Both the position numbers and the translations under genes were made by a program. A stretch of DNA of 52,338 nt from Burkholderiales bacterium. GTDB taxonomy: Bacteria; Pseudomonadota; Gammaproteobacteria; Burkholderiales; Burkholderiaceae_D. The notes beneath the pieces are model-generated. The model saw only the letters and a program-made list of their open reading frames with translations, ran no database searches and was not told the DNA's origin. The DNA is taken from the NCBI GenBank assembly GCA_016200895.1, contig JACQDX010000120.1, forward strand, positions 1 to 52,338, in the 5' to 3' direction. How positions within the stretch are numbered: the stretch's first letter is position 1; the number at the start of each line of letters is the position of its first letter. Below are positions 14,468 through 23,550 of this stretch, one piece after another.

Positions 14468-17224
14468 ATGCATCAACTACGCTCCGGCATGCAACTTTCA
14501 CTCAAACCTGTCTTGCGCACCCTGATACTGGGCGGTGTCTTCCTGTTCACCGCCCCTGTTACTCTGGCAGAAAACCTGCCCAAAGGTGTCAGCCAGGTCA
14601 GCAGCGTGGAAGGGATTACCGAATACCGTTTGCCAAATGGCTTGCGTGTATTGTTGATGCCGGATGCATCCAAACCTACCGTCACTGTCAATGTCACTTA
14701 TCTGGTTGGTTCACGTCATGAAAACTATGGCGAAACCGGCATGGCGCATTTGCTGGAACATCTGATGTTCAAGGGCACGCCGACCAATCCAAAAATTACC
14801 GACGACTTCAATAAGCGTGGCATGCGCATCAATGGCACCACCTCCCTGGACCGCACGAATTATTTTGAACTGTTCCAGGCCAGTGATGACAATCTGAAAT
14901 GGGCGCTGGAAATGGAAGCCGACCGCATGGTCAATTCCAATATCGCAAGAAAAGACCTCGACACCGAGATGACTGTAGTGCGCAACGAATATGAACGTGG
15001 TGAAAATTCACCCGGCGCAGTGCTGATGAAACGCATGCAAAGCGTGGCCTTTGACTGGCATAACTATGGTAATTCCACCATAGGTAACCGCAGCGATATA
15101 GAAAACGTCAAGATAGAAAACCTGCAAGCCTTTTACCGCAACTACTACCAGCCAGATAATGCCGTGCTGTTGGTGGCGGGTAAATTTGAGGCTGAAAAAG
15201 CCTTGCAGTGGATCAATGCATCCTTTGGCAAGATCGCCAAACCAACGCGCAGCCTGCCACAGTTCTGGACCACAGAGCCGACCCAGGATGGTGAGCGCAG
15301 CTTTGTCGTACGCCGCAAGGGTGATAGCCAGATGGTCATGATCGCCTATAAAGTACCGGCGGGCTTGCATCATGACCGCGATGCCCTGAGCTATGCAGGC
15401 AGCATACTGGCTGGTGCACCGCATGGCCGCCTGCATAAACAATTGGTGGAAAGTGGCAAGCTGGTACAAGTGTTTTCAAGCAGCATGGGCCATGTGGAGC
15501 CTGGCTTGTCCATCATTGGTGCCATCGTCAAGAAAGGTGAATCCGTCGATGCTGCGAGAGATTTGCTGCTGGCAGGCATAGAAGACTTCAAGAAAAATCC
15601 GCCGACCCAGGAAGAACTGGACCGCCTGAAACGCGATAATGCCAACTTCTATGAAAAACTCTTGAACAATCATGAATCCATAGGCATCAGCATGTCTGAA
15701 TATATCGCCATGGGTGACTGGCGCTATTTGTTCAAGGACCGGGATGATGCGGGCAAAGTTACCTCTGAAGAAGTTACTGCAGCTGTGAAAAAGTATCTGG
15801 TACGCGACAACCGTACCGTCGGCACGTTCATCCCGGAAGATAATCCACAACGTGCAGAGATACCGACAGCACCAAGTATTGCTGAAGTCATGAAAGACTT
15901 CAAACCCAAGGCAGCGACACTGACGGGTGAAGTGTTTGACCCATCGCCATCAAATATCGACAAGCGCACGCAGCTAAGCAACATCGGCAATCTGCAAGTG
16001 GCTTTACTGCCTAAAAAAACCCGTGGCGAGACGGTGAATGTTTCCCTGAATTTGCATTGGGGTGATGAAAAAACCCTGTTTGGCAAAGCCACTGTCATGG
16101 GCTTTACCGGCGGCTTGCTGAGCACAGGCACCAGCAAATATTCACGCGCCCAGTTGGCTGATGAAATGTCCAAACTGAAAATGAGCGGCGGCCTGTATTC
16201 ATTCCAGACTACCAAGGCTAATTTGCCGGCGGCACTGGAACTGGTAGCGCATGTCTTGAAGGAAGCCAACTTCCCGGAAAGCGAATTCAAGCAATTGAAA
16301 GAAAGAGCACTGGTGGGCGCCGAAGCTACACGCAATGAGCCTTCTGCCGTTGCCAGCCGTGCCTTGGCTAAGCATTTCAATACCTATCCAAAAGGCGATG
16401 TACGTGCAGCCCTGACACTGGATGAAACGCTGGAAGCGATACGCGATGTCAAGCTGGAAGACATCAAGGCTTTCCATAAAAATTTCTATGGTGTATCCAA
16501 AGGTGAATTGTCCATCGTCGGTGATTTTGATGTGGACAGCACCAAACAAACCGTCACCAAGGTATTTGATGGCTGGACCAGCAAGGCTCCGTACAGCCGC
16601 CTGGTCAGCAAGCGCCAGGACGTTAGTGTGGTGCGCCAAACCTTCAATACACCTGACAAGGAAAATGGCGTCTATTCCAGCCGCCTGAACCTGACTTTGC
16701 GTGAAGACGATGCCGATTTTCCTGCGCTGCGCGTTGCCAATTATATTTTTGGTGGTGGCGCTGGCATGAATTCACGCGTCATGGAACGCATACGTCAAAA
16801 AGATGGTCTGTCTTATGGCGGTGGTTCCAGCTTGACTGCGGGTGAAATCGACCCGGTAGGCAGCTTCAGCATCAATGCAACCGCAGCCCCGCAAAACCTG
16901 GAAAAACTGGAAATCGCCGTCAAGGAAGAACTGACACGAGCCCTCAAGGATGGCTTCACAGCCGATGAACTGGCCAAGGCCAAATCCGGGCTCTTGCAGC
17001 AACGGGTACAGGGACGTAGCAGCGACGGCGCAGTAGCCAGCGGCTGGAATAGCAATCTGTACTTGAAACGCACATGGGCCTGGTCACAAACCATGGACGA
17101 CAAAATCCAGGCGCTGACGGTAGAGCAGGTGAACGATGCCTTCCGCCGTTATATAGACCCGGCAAAAATGAGTGTCTTTATTGCTGCGGATGAAGCCAAG
17201 GCCAAGGCTGCTACAGCCAAATAA
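14468..17224 (+). CDS. secreted M16-family zinc metallopeptidase, copy 2
   Basis: A 918-residue two-domain M16 peptidase. The start at ATG 14468 is supported by AGAAGGA four bases upstream and a signal peptide (hydrophobic residues about 17-34, ending TLA). HLLEH occupies residues 94-98, in the context GETGMAHLLEHLMFKG, identical to copy 1. The downstream ligand region is TVVRNEYERGEN. The second, non-catalytic M16 domain starts near residue 495. The stretch GGGAGMNSRVMERIRQKDGLSYGGGS parallels copy 1, indicating gene duplication. A terminator and then copy 3 follow directly. It is likely a periplasmic peptidase; whether the copies form homo- or heterodimers, as some M16 enzymes do, cannot be seen. 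Confidence 0.9.
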   Translation: MHQLRSGMQLSLKPVLRTLILGGVFLFTAPVTLAENLPKGVSQVSSVEGITEYRLPNGLRVLLMPDASKPTVTVNVTYLVGSRHENYGETGMAHLLEHLMFKGTPTNPKITDDFNKRGMRINGTTSLDRTNYFELFQASDDNLKWALEMEADRMVNSNIARKDLDTEMTVVRNEYERGENSPGAVLMKRMQSVAFDWHNYGNSTIGNRSDIENVKIENLQAFYRNYYQPDNAVLLVAGKFEAEKALQWINASFGKIAKPTRSLPQFWTTEPTQDGERSFVVRRKGDSQMVMIAYKVPAGLHHDRDALSYAGSILAGAPHGRLHKQLVESGKLVQVFSSSMGHVEPGLSIIGAIVKKGESVDAARDLLLAGIEDFKKNPPTQEELDRLKRDNANFYEKLLNNHESIGISMSEYIAMGDWRYLFKDRDDAGKVTSEEVTAAVKKYLVRDNRTVGTFIPEDNPQRAEIPTAPSIAEVMKDFKPKAATLTGEVFDPSPSNIDKRTQLSNIGNLQVALLPKKTRGETVNVSLNLHWGDEKTLFGKATVMGFTGGLLSTGTSKYSRAQLADEMSKLKMSGGLYSFQTTKANLPAALELVAHVLKEANFPESEFKQLKERALVGAEATRNEPSAVASRALAKHFNTYPKGDVRAALTLDETLEAIRDVKLEDIKAFHKNFYGVSKGELSIVGDFDVDSTKQTVTKVFDGWTSKAPYSRLVSKRQDVSVVRQTFNTPDKENGVYSSRLNLTLREDDADFPALRVANYIFGGGAGMNSRVMERIRQKDGLSYGGGSSLTAGEIDPVGSFSINATAAPQNLEKLEIAVKEELTRALKDGFTADELAKAKSGLLQQRVQGRSSDGAVASGWNSNLYLKRTWAWSQTMDDKIQALTVEQVNDAFRRYIDPAKMSVFIAADEAKAKAATAK

Positions 17225-17241
17225 GTTTTTTCTTTATCTTC

Positions 17242-17273
17242 AAACCGGAAATCTGAGATTTCCGGTTTTTTTT
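17242..17273 (+). terminator. rho-independent terminator between M16 copies 2 and 3
   Basis: Perfect 11-bp stem AAACCGGAAAT (17242-17252) with ATTTCCGGTTT (17258-17268), loop CTGAG, closing in an uninterrupted run of eight T residues (17266-17273). Confidence 0.9.
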
Positions 17274-17306
17274 ATTGCCCGCTTCATTGCTCATTCATTT
17301 GTCATT

Positions 17307-20024
17307 ATGCCTCACTTCAAAACCCCGACTTTAGCGATTGCGCTTGCCATGCACTTGCTGTTTACCAGCAGCCACACACAGGCAGCAACGGCCTTGCCAG
17401 CAAATGTAGAAAAACTGAGTACCGTAGAAGGTATCAGTGAATATCGTTTGCCAAATGGTTTGAAAGTCTTGTTGATGCCAGACAATTCCAAATCGACGAC
17501 AACGGTCAGTATGACTTATCTGGTAGGGTCAAGGAATGAGGGTGCAGGACAAACCGGTTACGCACATTTGCTGGAACACATGCTGTTCAAGGGTAGTAAA
17601 AATTACCCGGAAATTTCCAGACAATTGACTGAAAAAGGCATGCGTTCGAATGCAGTTACTTTTCCTGACTACACGCAATATTTCGCCACATTCGAGGCAA
17701 ACGAGAGTGAACTCAACTGGGTCCTGAGTATGGAAGCAGACCGCATGCTAAATGCGCGCATCCTGAAGTCTGAGCTGGATACTGAAATGACGGTAGTGCG
17801 CAATGAACTTGAACTCAGGGAGAATAATGCTTACAACACTTTGATGCGTCGCGTGCAGGCGGTGGCCTTTGACTGGCATGGTTATGGCCATAGCGTGATT
17901 GGTGAAAAAAGTGATATCGAGAACGTCAACATAGAGCAATTACAGCACCTGTATCATCAATACTACCGTCCAGACAATGCAGTGTTGCTGGTAGCAGGAA
18001 AATTTGATGCCAGCGTAGCGTTACAGACAATCTCGCGCCAGTTTGGCACAATTCCCACGCCAAAATTTGCCTTGCCCAAAATACCTACCATTGAACCTGC
18101 GCAGCAAGGAGAACGCCAGGTCATCCTCAGGAAGAAAGACAATGCCAATCCGGTGATATTGGCATATCACAGCCCTTCCTTATTGCATTCCGACTATGCT
18201 GCCCTGCAATTCGCAGGCACTATGCTGAGTTCAGGCAGAGAACTGCGTAGCCAGGCCGGTGAGTTACTGCCTGTCAATCCGGGCCTGGGATTTCACATTG
18301 AAGGTATAGCAGACAATGGCTTAATCCTGTTCGGCTACAGCAATTTGGCTGGCAGTACCGATGAGAATACTCCGAAGGCCGTAGCAAAATCGATAGAAAC
18401 TTTTGGAAAACATGCATGGACTGCGCAAGAACTGGATTTATTTAAAAGCAAATACGTGAACATTTTTTCCAGCGTTATGAACAATCCGCAAGCCTTGAGT
18501 ATGAGGATGTCCAGATACATCGCTGCGGGCGACTGGCGTTTGATGTTCCTGGAAAAAGATCGTGTCGCCAACATGAAGACTGAGCAGATACAGCAAGCAG
18601 CCCAGCGCTATCTCGTCAGAGAAAACCGCACCACAGGTATCTTGCTGGCAGAACAAAAAAGTGTCGGCACCAGCATGCCTGCAGTACCTGAAGTGAGTGA
18701 AATCATGAAAGATTTTTCTCATGTTGATGAATATGCTGCAGTTGTTGAATTTAATACTTCACCAGAGAATATCCAGCAAAGCACGCGCAGGGCCAAGATA
18801 GGAAATATAGAAACAGCTTTGCTGGTAAAACCTACACGCGGCCAGGAAGTCGCCGTTGAACTGGTTTTGCACTGGGGTGATGAAAAATCTCTCGCCAACA
18901 AACGCTGGATAGAACGTCTGACCCGGCAAGTCTTGCTGAATGGTACCAGCCGCTATGGTAAGGAAACCCTGGAAGCAGAACGGGAAAAAGCACGCATGCG
19001 CGGCGGTGTCACCAAATTCATCACCGACAAATCGCATCTGAAACAAGCTCTGAAATTGATGATGTTGAATTTAAAAGAGCCCAGTTTCGCCCAGGCCACA
19101 GCCGCGATCACAAGCGAAAGAAACTCCTGGCAAAAAGCAGGTAATACTCCGGAAGGTATGGCAAAAGATGAACTGGCCAGACACTTTAATAGTTATCCCA
19201 TGGGCGATATACGTGCACTGGAAACTTCGCAGCAAGTCATCTCGGAATTAAATGCCATCAAGGCCACTGACCTGATTGATTTTCACAAACAGTTTTATGG
19301 AGCAAGCAATGGTCACTTGGTGATAGTCGGTGATTTTGATATAGAAGAAGTCAAGACCGTACTGGAAGAAGAATTCAAGGGATGGGAAAGCAAAGCCTCT
19401 TACTTGCCTGCGCCTGTCAAATTTGTTGATCGTTCACCATTGCGTAAATTTTTGGATACACCAGGTAAAGAAAACGGATTTTTTCTTGGGCAACTGGACT
19501 TGCCAATCGGTAGCAATGATGCCGATTTTATTGCGTTGAATGTGGCGAGCTATTTGCTGGGCGGCCATCCGATTGAATCAAGATTGGGCAGACGAGTACG
19601 TCTCAAAGAGGGATGGAGTTATGGCGTAACTTCAAGCCTGTCACCTTATTCCACCGATGCTGTCAGCAGTTGGGAAATCACGGCAAGTGCCGCCAGCCCA
19701 ATTATCGGGAAGCTCCAACAGGCGATTCTGGAAGAAATGCAGTTACTGGTAGTAAGTGGCTTTACACAAGGCGAACTGCAAGTTGCCAAATCTGCTTTAA
19801 GCCGCTTAAAGCTACAGGCCAGACATAGCGATGATTATCTGACTACCGAGTGGAATGCGCTCATGCACAAAGGGGCAGACTATTCCTGGCAAATTAAACA
19901 GGATATAGCGCTGCAAAATCTGACTCTGGAGCAATTAAACAACGCCGTCAAAAAATATCTGCAACCTGATCAATGGAGCATCGTTACGACCGGAGATGCC
20001 AGTAAAATACCAAAAAAACCATAA
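17307..20024 (+). CDS. secreted M16-family zinc metallopeptidase, copy 3
   Basis: A 905-residue M16 peptidase from ATG 17307, with a signal peptide of about 26 residues (ending HTQAA). The frame runs back to 17172 inside copy 2, but that part is a shadow. HLLEH is at residues 87-91, in the variant context GQTGYAHLLEHMLFKG. TVVRNELELREN supplies the downstream ligand region. It is the most diverged of the three: the usual NGTT-DRTNYFE segment reads SNAVTFPDYTQYFATF, and the second domain has GGHPIESRLGRRVRLKEGWSYG. No Shine-Dalgarno is seen; the 33-base leader copies the one before the HD gene at 3558. Despite the intervening terminator it may be partly co-expressed with copy 2. Confidence 0.9.
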   Translation: MPHFKTPTLAIALAMHLLFTSSHTQAATALPANVEKLSTVEGISEYRLPNGLKVLLMPDNSKSTTTVSMTYLVGSRNEGAGQTGYAHLLEHMLFKGSKNYPEISRQLTEKGMRSNAVTFPDYTQYFATFEANESELNWVLSMEADRMLNARILKSELDTEMTVVRNELELRENNAYNTLMRRVQAVAFDWHGYGHSVIGEKSDIENVNIEQLQHLYHQYYRPDNAVLLVAGKFDASVALQTISRQFGTIPTPKFALPKIPTIEPAQQGERQVILRKKDNANPVILAYHSPSLLHSDYAALQFAGTMLSSGRELRSQAGELLPVNPGLGFHIEGIADNGLILFGYSNLAGSTDENTPKAVAKSIETFGKHAWTAQELDLFKSKYVNIFSSVMNNPQALSMRMSRYIAAGDWRLMFLEKDRVANMKTEQIQQAAQRYLVRENRTTGILLAEQKSVGTSMPAVPEVSEIMKDFSHVDEYAAVVEFNTSPENIQQSTRRAKIGNIETALLVKPTRGQEVAVELVLHWGDEKSLANKRWIERLTRQVLLNGTSRYGKETLEAEREKARMRGGVTKFITDKSHLKQALKLMMLNLKEPSFAQATAAITSERNSWQKAGNTPEGMAKDELARHFNSYPMGDIRALETSQQVISELNAIKATDLIDFHKQFYGASNGHLVIVGDFDIEEVKTVLEEEFKGWESKASYLPAPVKFVDRSPLRKFLDTPGKENGFFLGQLDLPIGSNDADFIALNVASYLLGGHPIESRLGRRVRLKEGWSYGVTSSLSPYSTDAVSSWEITASAASPIIGKLQQAILEEMQLLVVSGFTQGELQVAKSALSRLKLQARHSDDYLTTEWNALMHKGADYSWQIKQDIALQNLTLEQLNNAVKKYLQPDQWSIVTTGDASKIPKKP

Positions 20025-20059
20025 CGAGCTGGTACTGTGAGCTTGTCTGCCCAACAGAC

Positions 20060-20704
20060 TCAACCCTTCCAGCTTCTCTGCAGACCAGTGTCAGTATGTA
20101 TCCAGCCGCCATTGGCGGTCTGGCGGTAATAAAAGCCGACACCGCCCTGGCGGAAACTTTGTATCAGTTCACCCAGGATTTCTTCATGTAGCTGGGGGAT
20201 GCGGATGTCGGCTGCTTTGCCGTCCATGTGCAGGGACTTGCGAGCCGCCGGTACGCCTTGTTCTATGAGGCGCGTGTTGGAAGCCTGGGTACGGTAGCCA
20301 GACAGTATTTCCAATGGTCTGGTCATGCCAAAGCGGGCAATATAGGCCTGGGTGGCCCACAGGGTTTCCAGCAATTTGGGGTCGATAGGGGCAGTCTGTT
20401 TGCCATTGACGTCGCGCAAGATGTGGCATAGTTGCTGGTAGGCAGATTCCAGCACTTCGCCGTCTTTCCAGTACAGTATCTTGCTGCGTTCACCGGTGGC
20501 GGGGCGGATCAGGTCCATGGTGCGGGGTTTGACCCAGAATTCTATGTCCAGCGCCTGTGAATCAAACAGGTCAGGCGGTGGGGTTGGTTGCGCGTGTTTT
20601 TCAGTACCGGTATCTGCAGCATGCAGGATGGTATGCGGGGCTGCCAGTCCGGCGGTGCCGAGCAAGAGCCCTTTCTTTAGTAACTGGCGGCGCGTAAGTG
20701 TCAT
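20060..20704 (-). CDS. Tat-exported DUF882/YcbK-like protein (M15-type peptidase fold)
   Basis: A 214-residue protein. The N-terminus TRRQLLKKGLLLGTAGLAAP is a twin-arginine signal. The mature part carries LSGYRT, SLHMDGKAADI and GWIHTDTGLQRSW, which match the His-x6-Asp and His zinc-binding pattern of the DUF882 family, related to M15 D,D-carboxypeptidases that cut peptidoglycan cross-links. The likely site is the periplasm and the likely substrate the cell wall, by family analogy. It is transcribed divergently from the lipoprotein gene at 20895, 190 bases apart. Confidence 0.88.
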   Translation of the reverse strand: MTLTRRQLLKKGLLLGTAGLAAPHTILHAADTGTEKHAQPTPPPDLFDSQALDIEFWVKPRTMDLIRPATGERSKILYWKDGEVLESAYQQLCHILRDVNGKQTAPIDPKLLETLWATQAYIARFGMTRPLEILSGYRTQASNTRLIEQGVPAARKSLHMDGKAADIRIPQLHEEILGELIQSFRQGGVGFYYRQTANGGWIHTDTGLQRSWKG

Positions 20705-20894
20705 TCTTGGATTCTTGATTGGTGATGGACATCAGCTTAGCTTACATCGTCATGAAAATCAAAGCCCCACGCTTTATCCGGCAAATTTGCGCTTGGTCAC
20801 ACGGAAATTGCATTCTGTCTTTTTAGACGGTGATATCTGCTTAAAACAACATTACACTACAAGCCATTCAATAACTCTTATTCCAAACGATATC

Positions 20895-22103
20895 ATGCTC
20901 AAATCTTTAGGAAGTCTGGCACTGCTGACCGTCTTGCTCGGCGGCTGTGAAGTCAGGGTCAAAGGCGATGCCATTAAGGGTAGCGGCAAGCTGATCACCG
21001 AGCAACGCGCTGTCACTGAATTCAGTGCCATCGAAAATTCCGGTTTCTTTGATGTGATCGTCACCAATGGCACTGCTGGCACCCCCGCTGCAGTGGAAGT
21101 CAGTGGCGACGACAACCTGGTGCCGGAAATTGAAACCGTGGTGGAAAACAAGGTCTTGATCATACGCAGCAAGCGTAAATCCTATAGTTTTACTTGGACC
21201 AATCGTCCGGGCACGATCAGAATCACCGCCGCTGGCTTGAACCGTATCAATAATAACGGTAGCGGTGATATGGAAGTACGCGATTTGCAGGCAGACAACC
21301 TGGCATTGAATTTAAATGGTTCTGGCGACTTGAAGATCAGTGGCAAGGTCAATACCTTGAAACTGATCGCCAATGGCAGTGGCGATATGGATTTGCAGCA
21401 ACTGCAAACTGGCAAGGCTGAGGTAGAAATTCATGGTTCGGGTGATACCCATATGAATATTGTCAGCCAGTCGCTGGATGCCAATCTGAATGGCAGTGGC
21501 GAGTTGAGTGTGGACAATCTGCAGTCTGTTCCTGTCAAGCTGGTACAACACGGTTCCTCTGATGTGAAACTGGGCGGTACGATCAAGGCACTGGAACTGG
21601 AAATGTCTGGCTCTGGCGATGTGCAGATCCAAGACATCAAGGCTGAGCAAGCCAGCATACGCAGCAATGGCCCGGGTGAATTAAACCTGAGTGGTGAAAT
21701 AGTGTCCATGACGCTGACCAGCAGTGGTTCTGGCGATATCAATGCTGATCATTTGAAAATCAAGGATTTGCAGATCGTCAACAATGGCCCATCGAACCAG
21801 AGCTATCGCAGCATCACAGGCATATTCAAATTGGAAAATTCCGGTTCTGGCGACTTTGATGTGGAATTGCAGTCTGAAGCAGCGCTGGAAGTGATGATGA
21901 ACGGCCCGGGAGAAACCCGTCTGAAAGGCGCAGCCAAAAGCCTGAGTGCCAGGCTGACTGGCAGCGGCGACTTGCATGCCCGTGACTTATTGCTGGACAG
22001 CGCCAGTATCAAGGTGACCGGCCCTGGTGAAGCCGAAGTGAATGTCAAGAAAGCCGGCGGTTCACGCATCGTCAAGATAGATAGAAATGGTGTAGCGAAT
22101 TAA
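20895..22103 (+). CDS. GIN-domain (DUF2807) beta-solenoid lipoprotein with 14 GSGD/GPGE rungs
   Basis: A 402-residue protein. ATG 20895 gives a lipoprotein signal peptide with lipobox LGGC (Cys18); the open frame upstream to 20481 overlaps the divergent gene and is not used. After a head segment (ITEQRAVTEFSAIENSGFFDVIV) typical of the GIN fold, 14 rungs begin at residues 122, 142, 161, 181, 200, 220, 239, 259, 278, 298, 317, 337, 356 and 376. Each carries GSGD or a variant, and from rung 8 even rungs read GPGE (or GPSN) while odd rungs keep GSGD. This predicts a right-handed beta-helix anchored to a membrane, probably the outer one. Its function is unknown; adhesion or surface scaffolding are guesses. 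Confidence 0.88.
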   Translation: MLKSLGSLALLTVLLGGCEVRVKGDAIKGSGKLITEQRAVTEFSAIENSGFFDVIVTNGTAGTPAAVEVSGDDNLVPEIETVVENKVLIIRSKRKSYSFTWTNRPGTIRITAAGLNRINNNGSGDMEVRDLQADNLALNLNGSGDLKISGKVNTLKLIANGSGDMDLQQLQTGKAEVEIHGSGDTHMNIVSQSLDANLNGSGELSVDNLQSVPVKLVQHGSSDVKLGGTIKALELEMSGSGDVQIQDIKAEQASIRSNGPGELNLSGEIVSMTLTSSGSGDINADHLKIKDLQIVNNGPSNQSYRSITGIFKLENSGSGDFDVELQSEAALEVMMNGPGETRLKGAAKSLSARLTGSGDLHARDLLLDSASIKVTGPGEAEVNVKKAGGSRIVKIDRNGVAN

Positions 22104-22135
22104 GCAACGCAACATAAAACTACGCAGCCTCAGAT

Positions 22136-22168
22136 AAAAAAGGTTCATGTAAAACATGAACCTTTTTT
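22136..22168. terminator. rho-independent terminator after the GIN lipoprotein gene
   Basis: AGGTTCATGT (22141-22150) pairs with ACATGAACCT (22154-22163) around an AAA loop. It is flanked by A5 on the left and T6 on the right, so the structure could act in both directions. Confidence 0.9.
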
Positions 22169-22302
22169 GTTTTTCCAGAACGATAGTATTTGCGATATTT
22201 AACACGTTTTGAGCACTGCATGCCCTCTTGCGTACTGGAGCCAACAGCCAAAGCAGGTAATTTGCGCTAAGATTACGTGACTGCTTTTAAACCGTATCGC
22301 CA

Positions 22303-23085
22303 ATGCTGCACTATTCACGCTTACTATCCTGCATCTTGCTGGTCTGTGCTGGCTGGGTCAATGCGGCGCATGCACAAGCCAGACTCAATGTCGTGTTGTT
22401 GATGAGTGAAGAACTCGATGGAAAAGGGGCTGTCATTCCTCTTTCTGGCGAAGTCGTGGAATTGCTGCGCTATCTGGAACAACATACCAGACTGAAATTT
22501 GAAGTAAGGCGCTATCCCTGGAAAAGAGCGGTGGAAAACGCCGCCTTGGGCGAAGGCCTGATCTTTGGTATTTCCAAAACCCGTGAACGTCTGCGCAGCT
22601 TCAAATTCAGCATGCCCATCTTTACCGATCAGGCTTTGCTGGTGACATTGTGCCGCGCAAAATTCAATTTCAATGCCATCAATGATTTAAAAGGCAAGAC
22701 CATAGGCATAGTACGCGGCACCAGCTATGGAGAAGAATTTGACCGGCTCAGCAATGTCTTGTTTAAAGTCGAGGACGACACCAGCAATAATCTGGGGCGC
22801 TTCAAAAAATTGAGTATGCGCCGCATGGATGCATTTCTATTGTATAGCTCAAGCGCCAATATTGGCAGGTTGGAAACCTACTTCAACCAACAGTACATGG
22901 CAGAGTTTGGTGACAAACAGGCAGACAGCAAATTGTTTTGCATACTGCCCAAGCCAGTATCCTCAATAGATATCCATATTGCCATGCGCCCAGACGGTGA
23001 TGCCAGCCTGCTGCAAAAAATAGACAAGGCCATTTTGCAGGGACATCAGGATGGTAAACTGGCGCGCATTTATTCGCCCAGATAA
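22303..23085 (+). CDS. periplasmic solute-binding protein (SBP_bac_3 type)
   Basis: A 260-residue protein with a signal peptide (about 1-24, ending AAHA). The fold is the type 2 periplasmic binding protein family 3: EFEVRRYPWKRAVE-like segment, LIFGISKTRERLRSFKFS, then DLKGKTIGIVRGTSYG, and C-terminal domain. No ABC permease or ATPase gene is nearby, so it is an orphan. The same architecture recurs at 28359. Such orphan proteins may act as ligand sensors or small extracytoplasmic receptors rather than transporter parts. The ligand is unknown. Confidence 0.85.
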   Translation: MLHYSRLLSCILLVCAGWVNAAHAQARLNVVLLMSEELDGKGAVIPLSGEVVELLRYLEQHTRLKFEVRRYPWKRAVENAALGEGLIFGISKTRERLRSFKFSMPIFTDQALLVTLCRAKFNFNAINDLKGKTIGIVRGTSYGEEFDRLSNVLFKVEDDTSNNLGRFKKLSMRRMDAFLLYSSSANIGRLETYFNQQYMAEFGDKQADSKLFCILPKPVSSIDIHIAMRPDGDASLLQKIDKAILQGHQDGKLARIYSPR

Positions 23086-23095
23086 ATTATGCTGA

Positions 23096-23137
23096 AGCTC
23101 AGTTCAGGCTCAAGCTCAGACTCAAGCGCAGACTCAA
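23096..23137. repeat. 12-bp tandem repeat at a gene 3' end
   Basis: The plus strand reads GCTCAGACTCAA then GCGCAGACTCAA, preceded by degenerate units (GCTCAGTTCAG, GCTCAA). It lies between the solute-binding gene and the stop codon of the minus-strand gene that ends at 23134. Confidence 0.65.
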
Positions 23138-23550
23138 ATTATGCGGCCACCCTTGTATTGATGCCGCAATACCAGGCGGCTGCTGGCAATCAGGCTATTC
23201 AAGCCGAGTACCAGCTGTATCAGCACATGCCCTGGCAAACCCCAGACTTGTCCTTTGGGTGGAGTGCTGCGAGTCACAGCAGTCAGCACCGGTGCCACCC
23301 ATTGCGCTTCTTCTGTCAAATCCAGCAAGACATCCCCATCAGAATTGGTATGCAGGTATAACTCGCCGCCATGTACCAGGGTCAGGCAGATACCCTGGCC
23401 TGTGGTTGGCTTATCACCCAGGGCTTGCTGTAATTCACGGTGTTGCAAATCCATCCAGGCTTCTACATCGAGCCCGGTTTCCAGGGATATCCAGGGATGC
23501 TCTTGCAAATCAGGAGCTGGATCAGATTGCTGGTTTTCATTAAACATCAT
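23134..23550 (-). CDS. uncharacterised protein
   Basis: A 138-residue acidic protein from ATG 23550; a second ATG at 23547 and an upstream in-frame start at 23592 are alternatives. I do not recognise a family. The middle part, GICLTLVHGGELYLHTNSDGDVLLDLTEEA, looks like a beta-rich fold. The C-terminal segment (GHVLIQLVLGLNSLIASSRLVLRHQYK) is amphipathic rather than a clear membrane helix. There is no signal peptide. The composition is protein-like and the frame does not mirror a gene on the other strand, which supports it being real. It stands alone, convergent with the solute-binding gene. Confidence 0.55.
   Translation of the reverse strand: MMFNENQQSDPAPDLQEHPWISLETGLDVEAWMDLQHRELQQALGDKPTTGQGICLTLVHGGELYLHTNSDGDVLLDLTEEAQWVAPVLTAVTRSTPPKGQVWGLPGHVLIQLVLGLNSLIASSRLVLRHQYKGGRII

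Noticed and set aside
20895..22103. DNA-level direct repeat or mobile repeat
   Set aside because: The periodicity is at protein level (GSGD rungs); the nucleotide units are diverged and codon-aligned.
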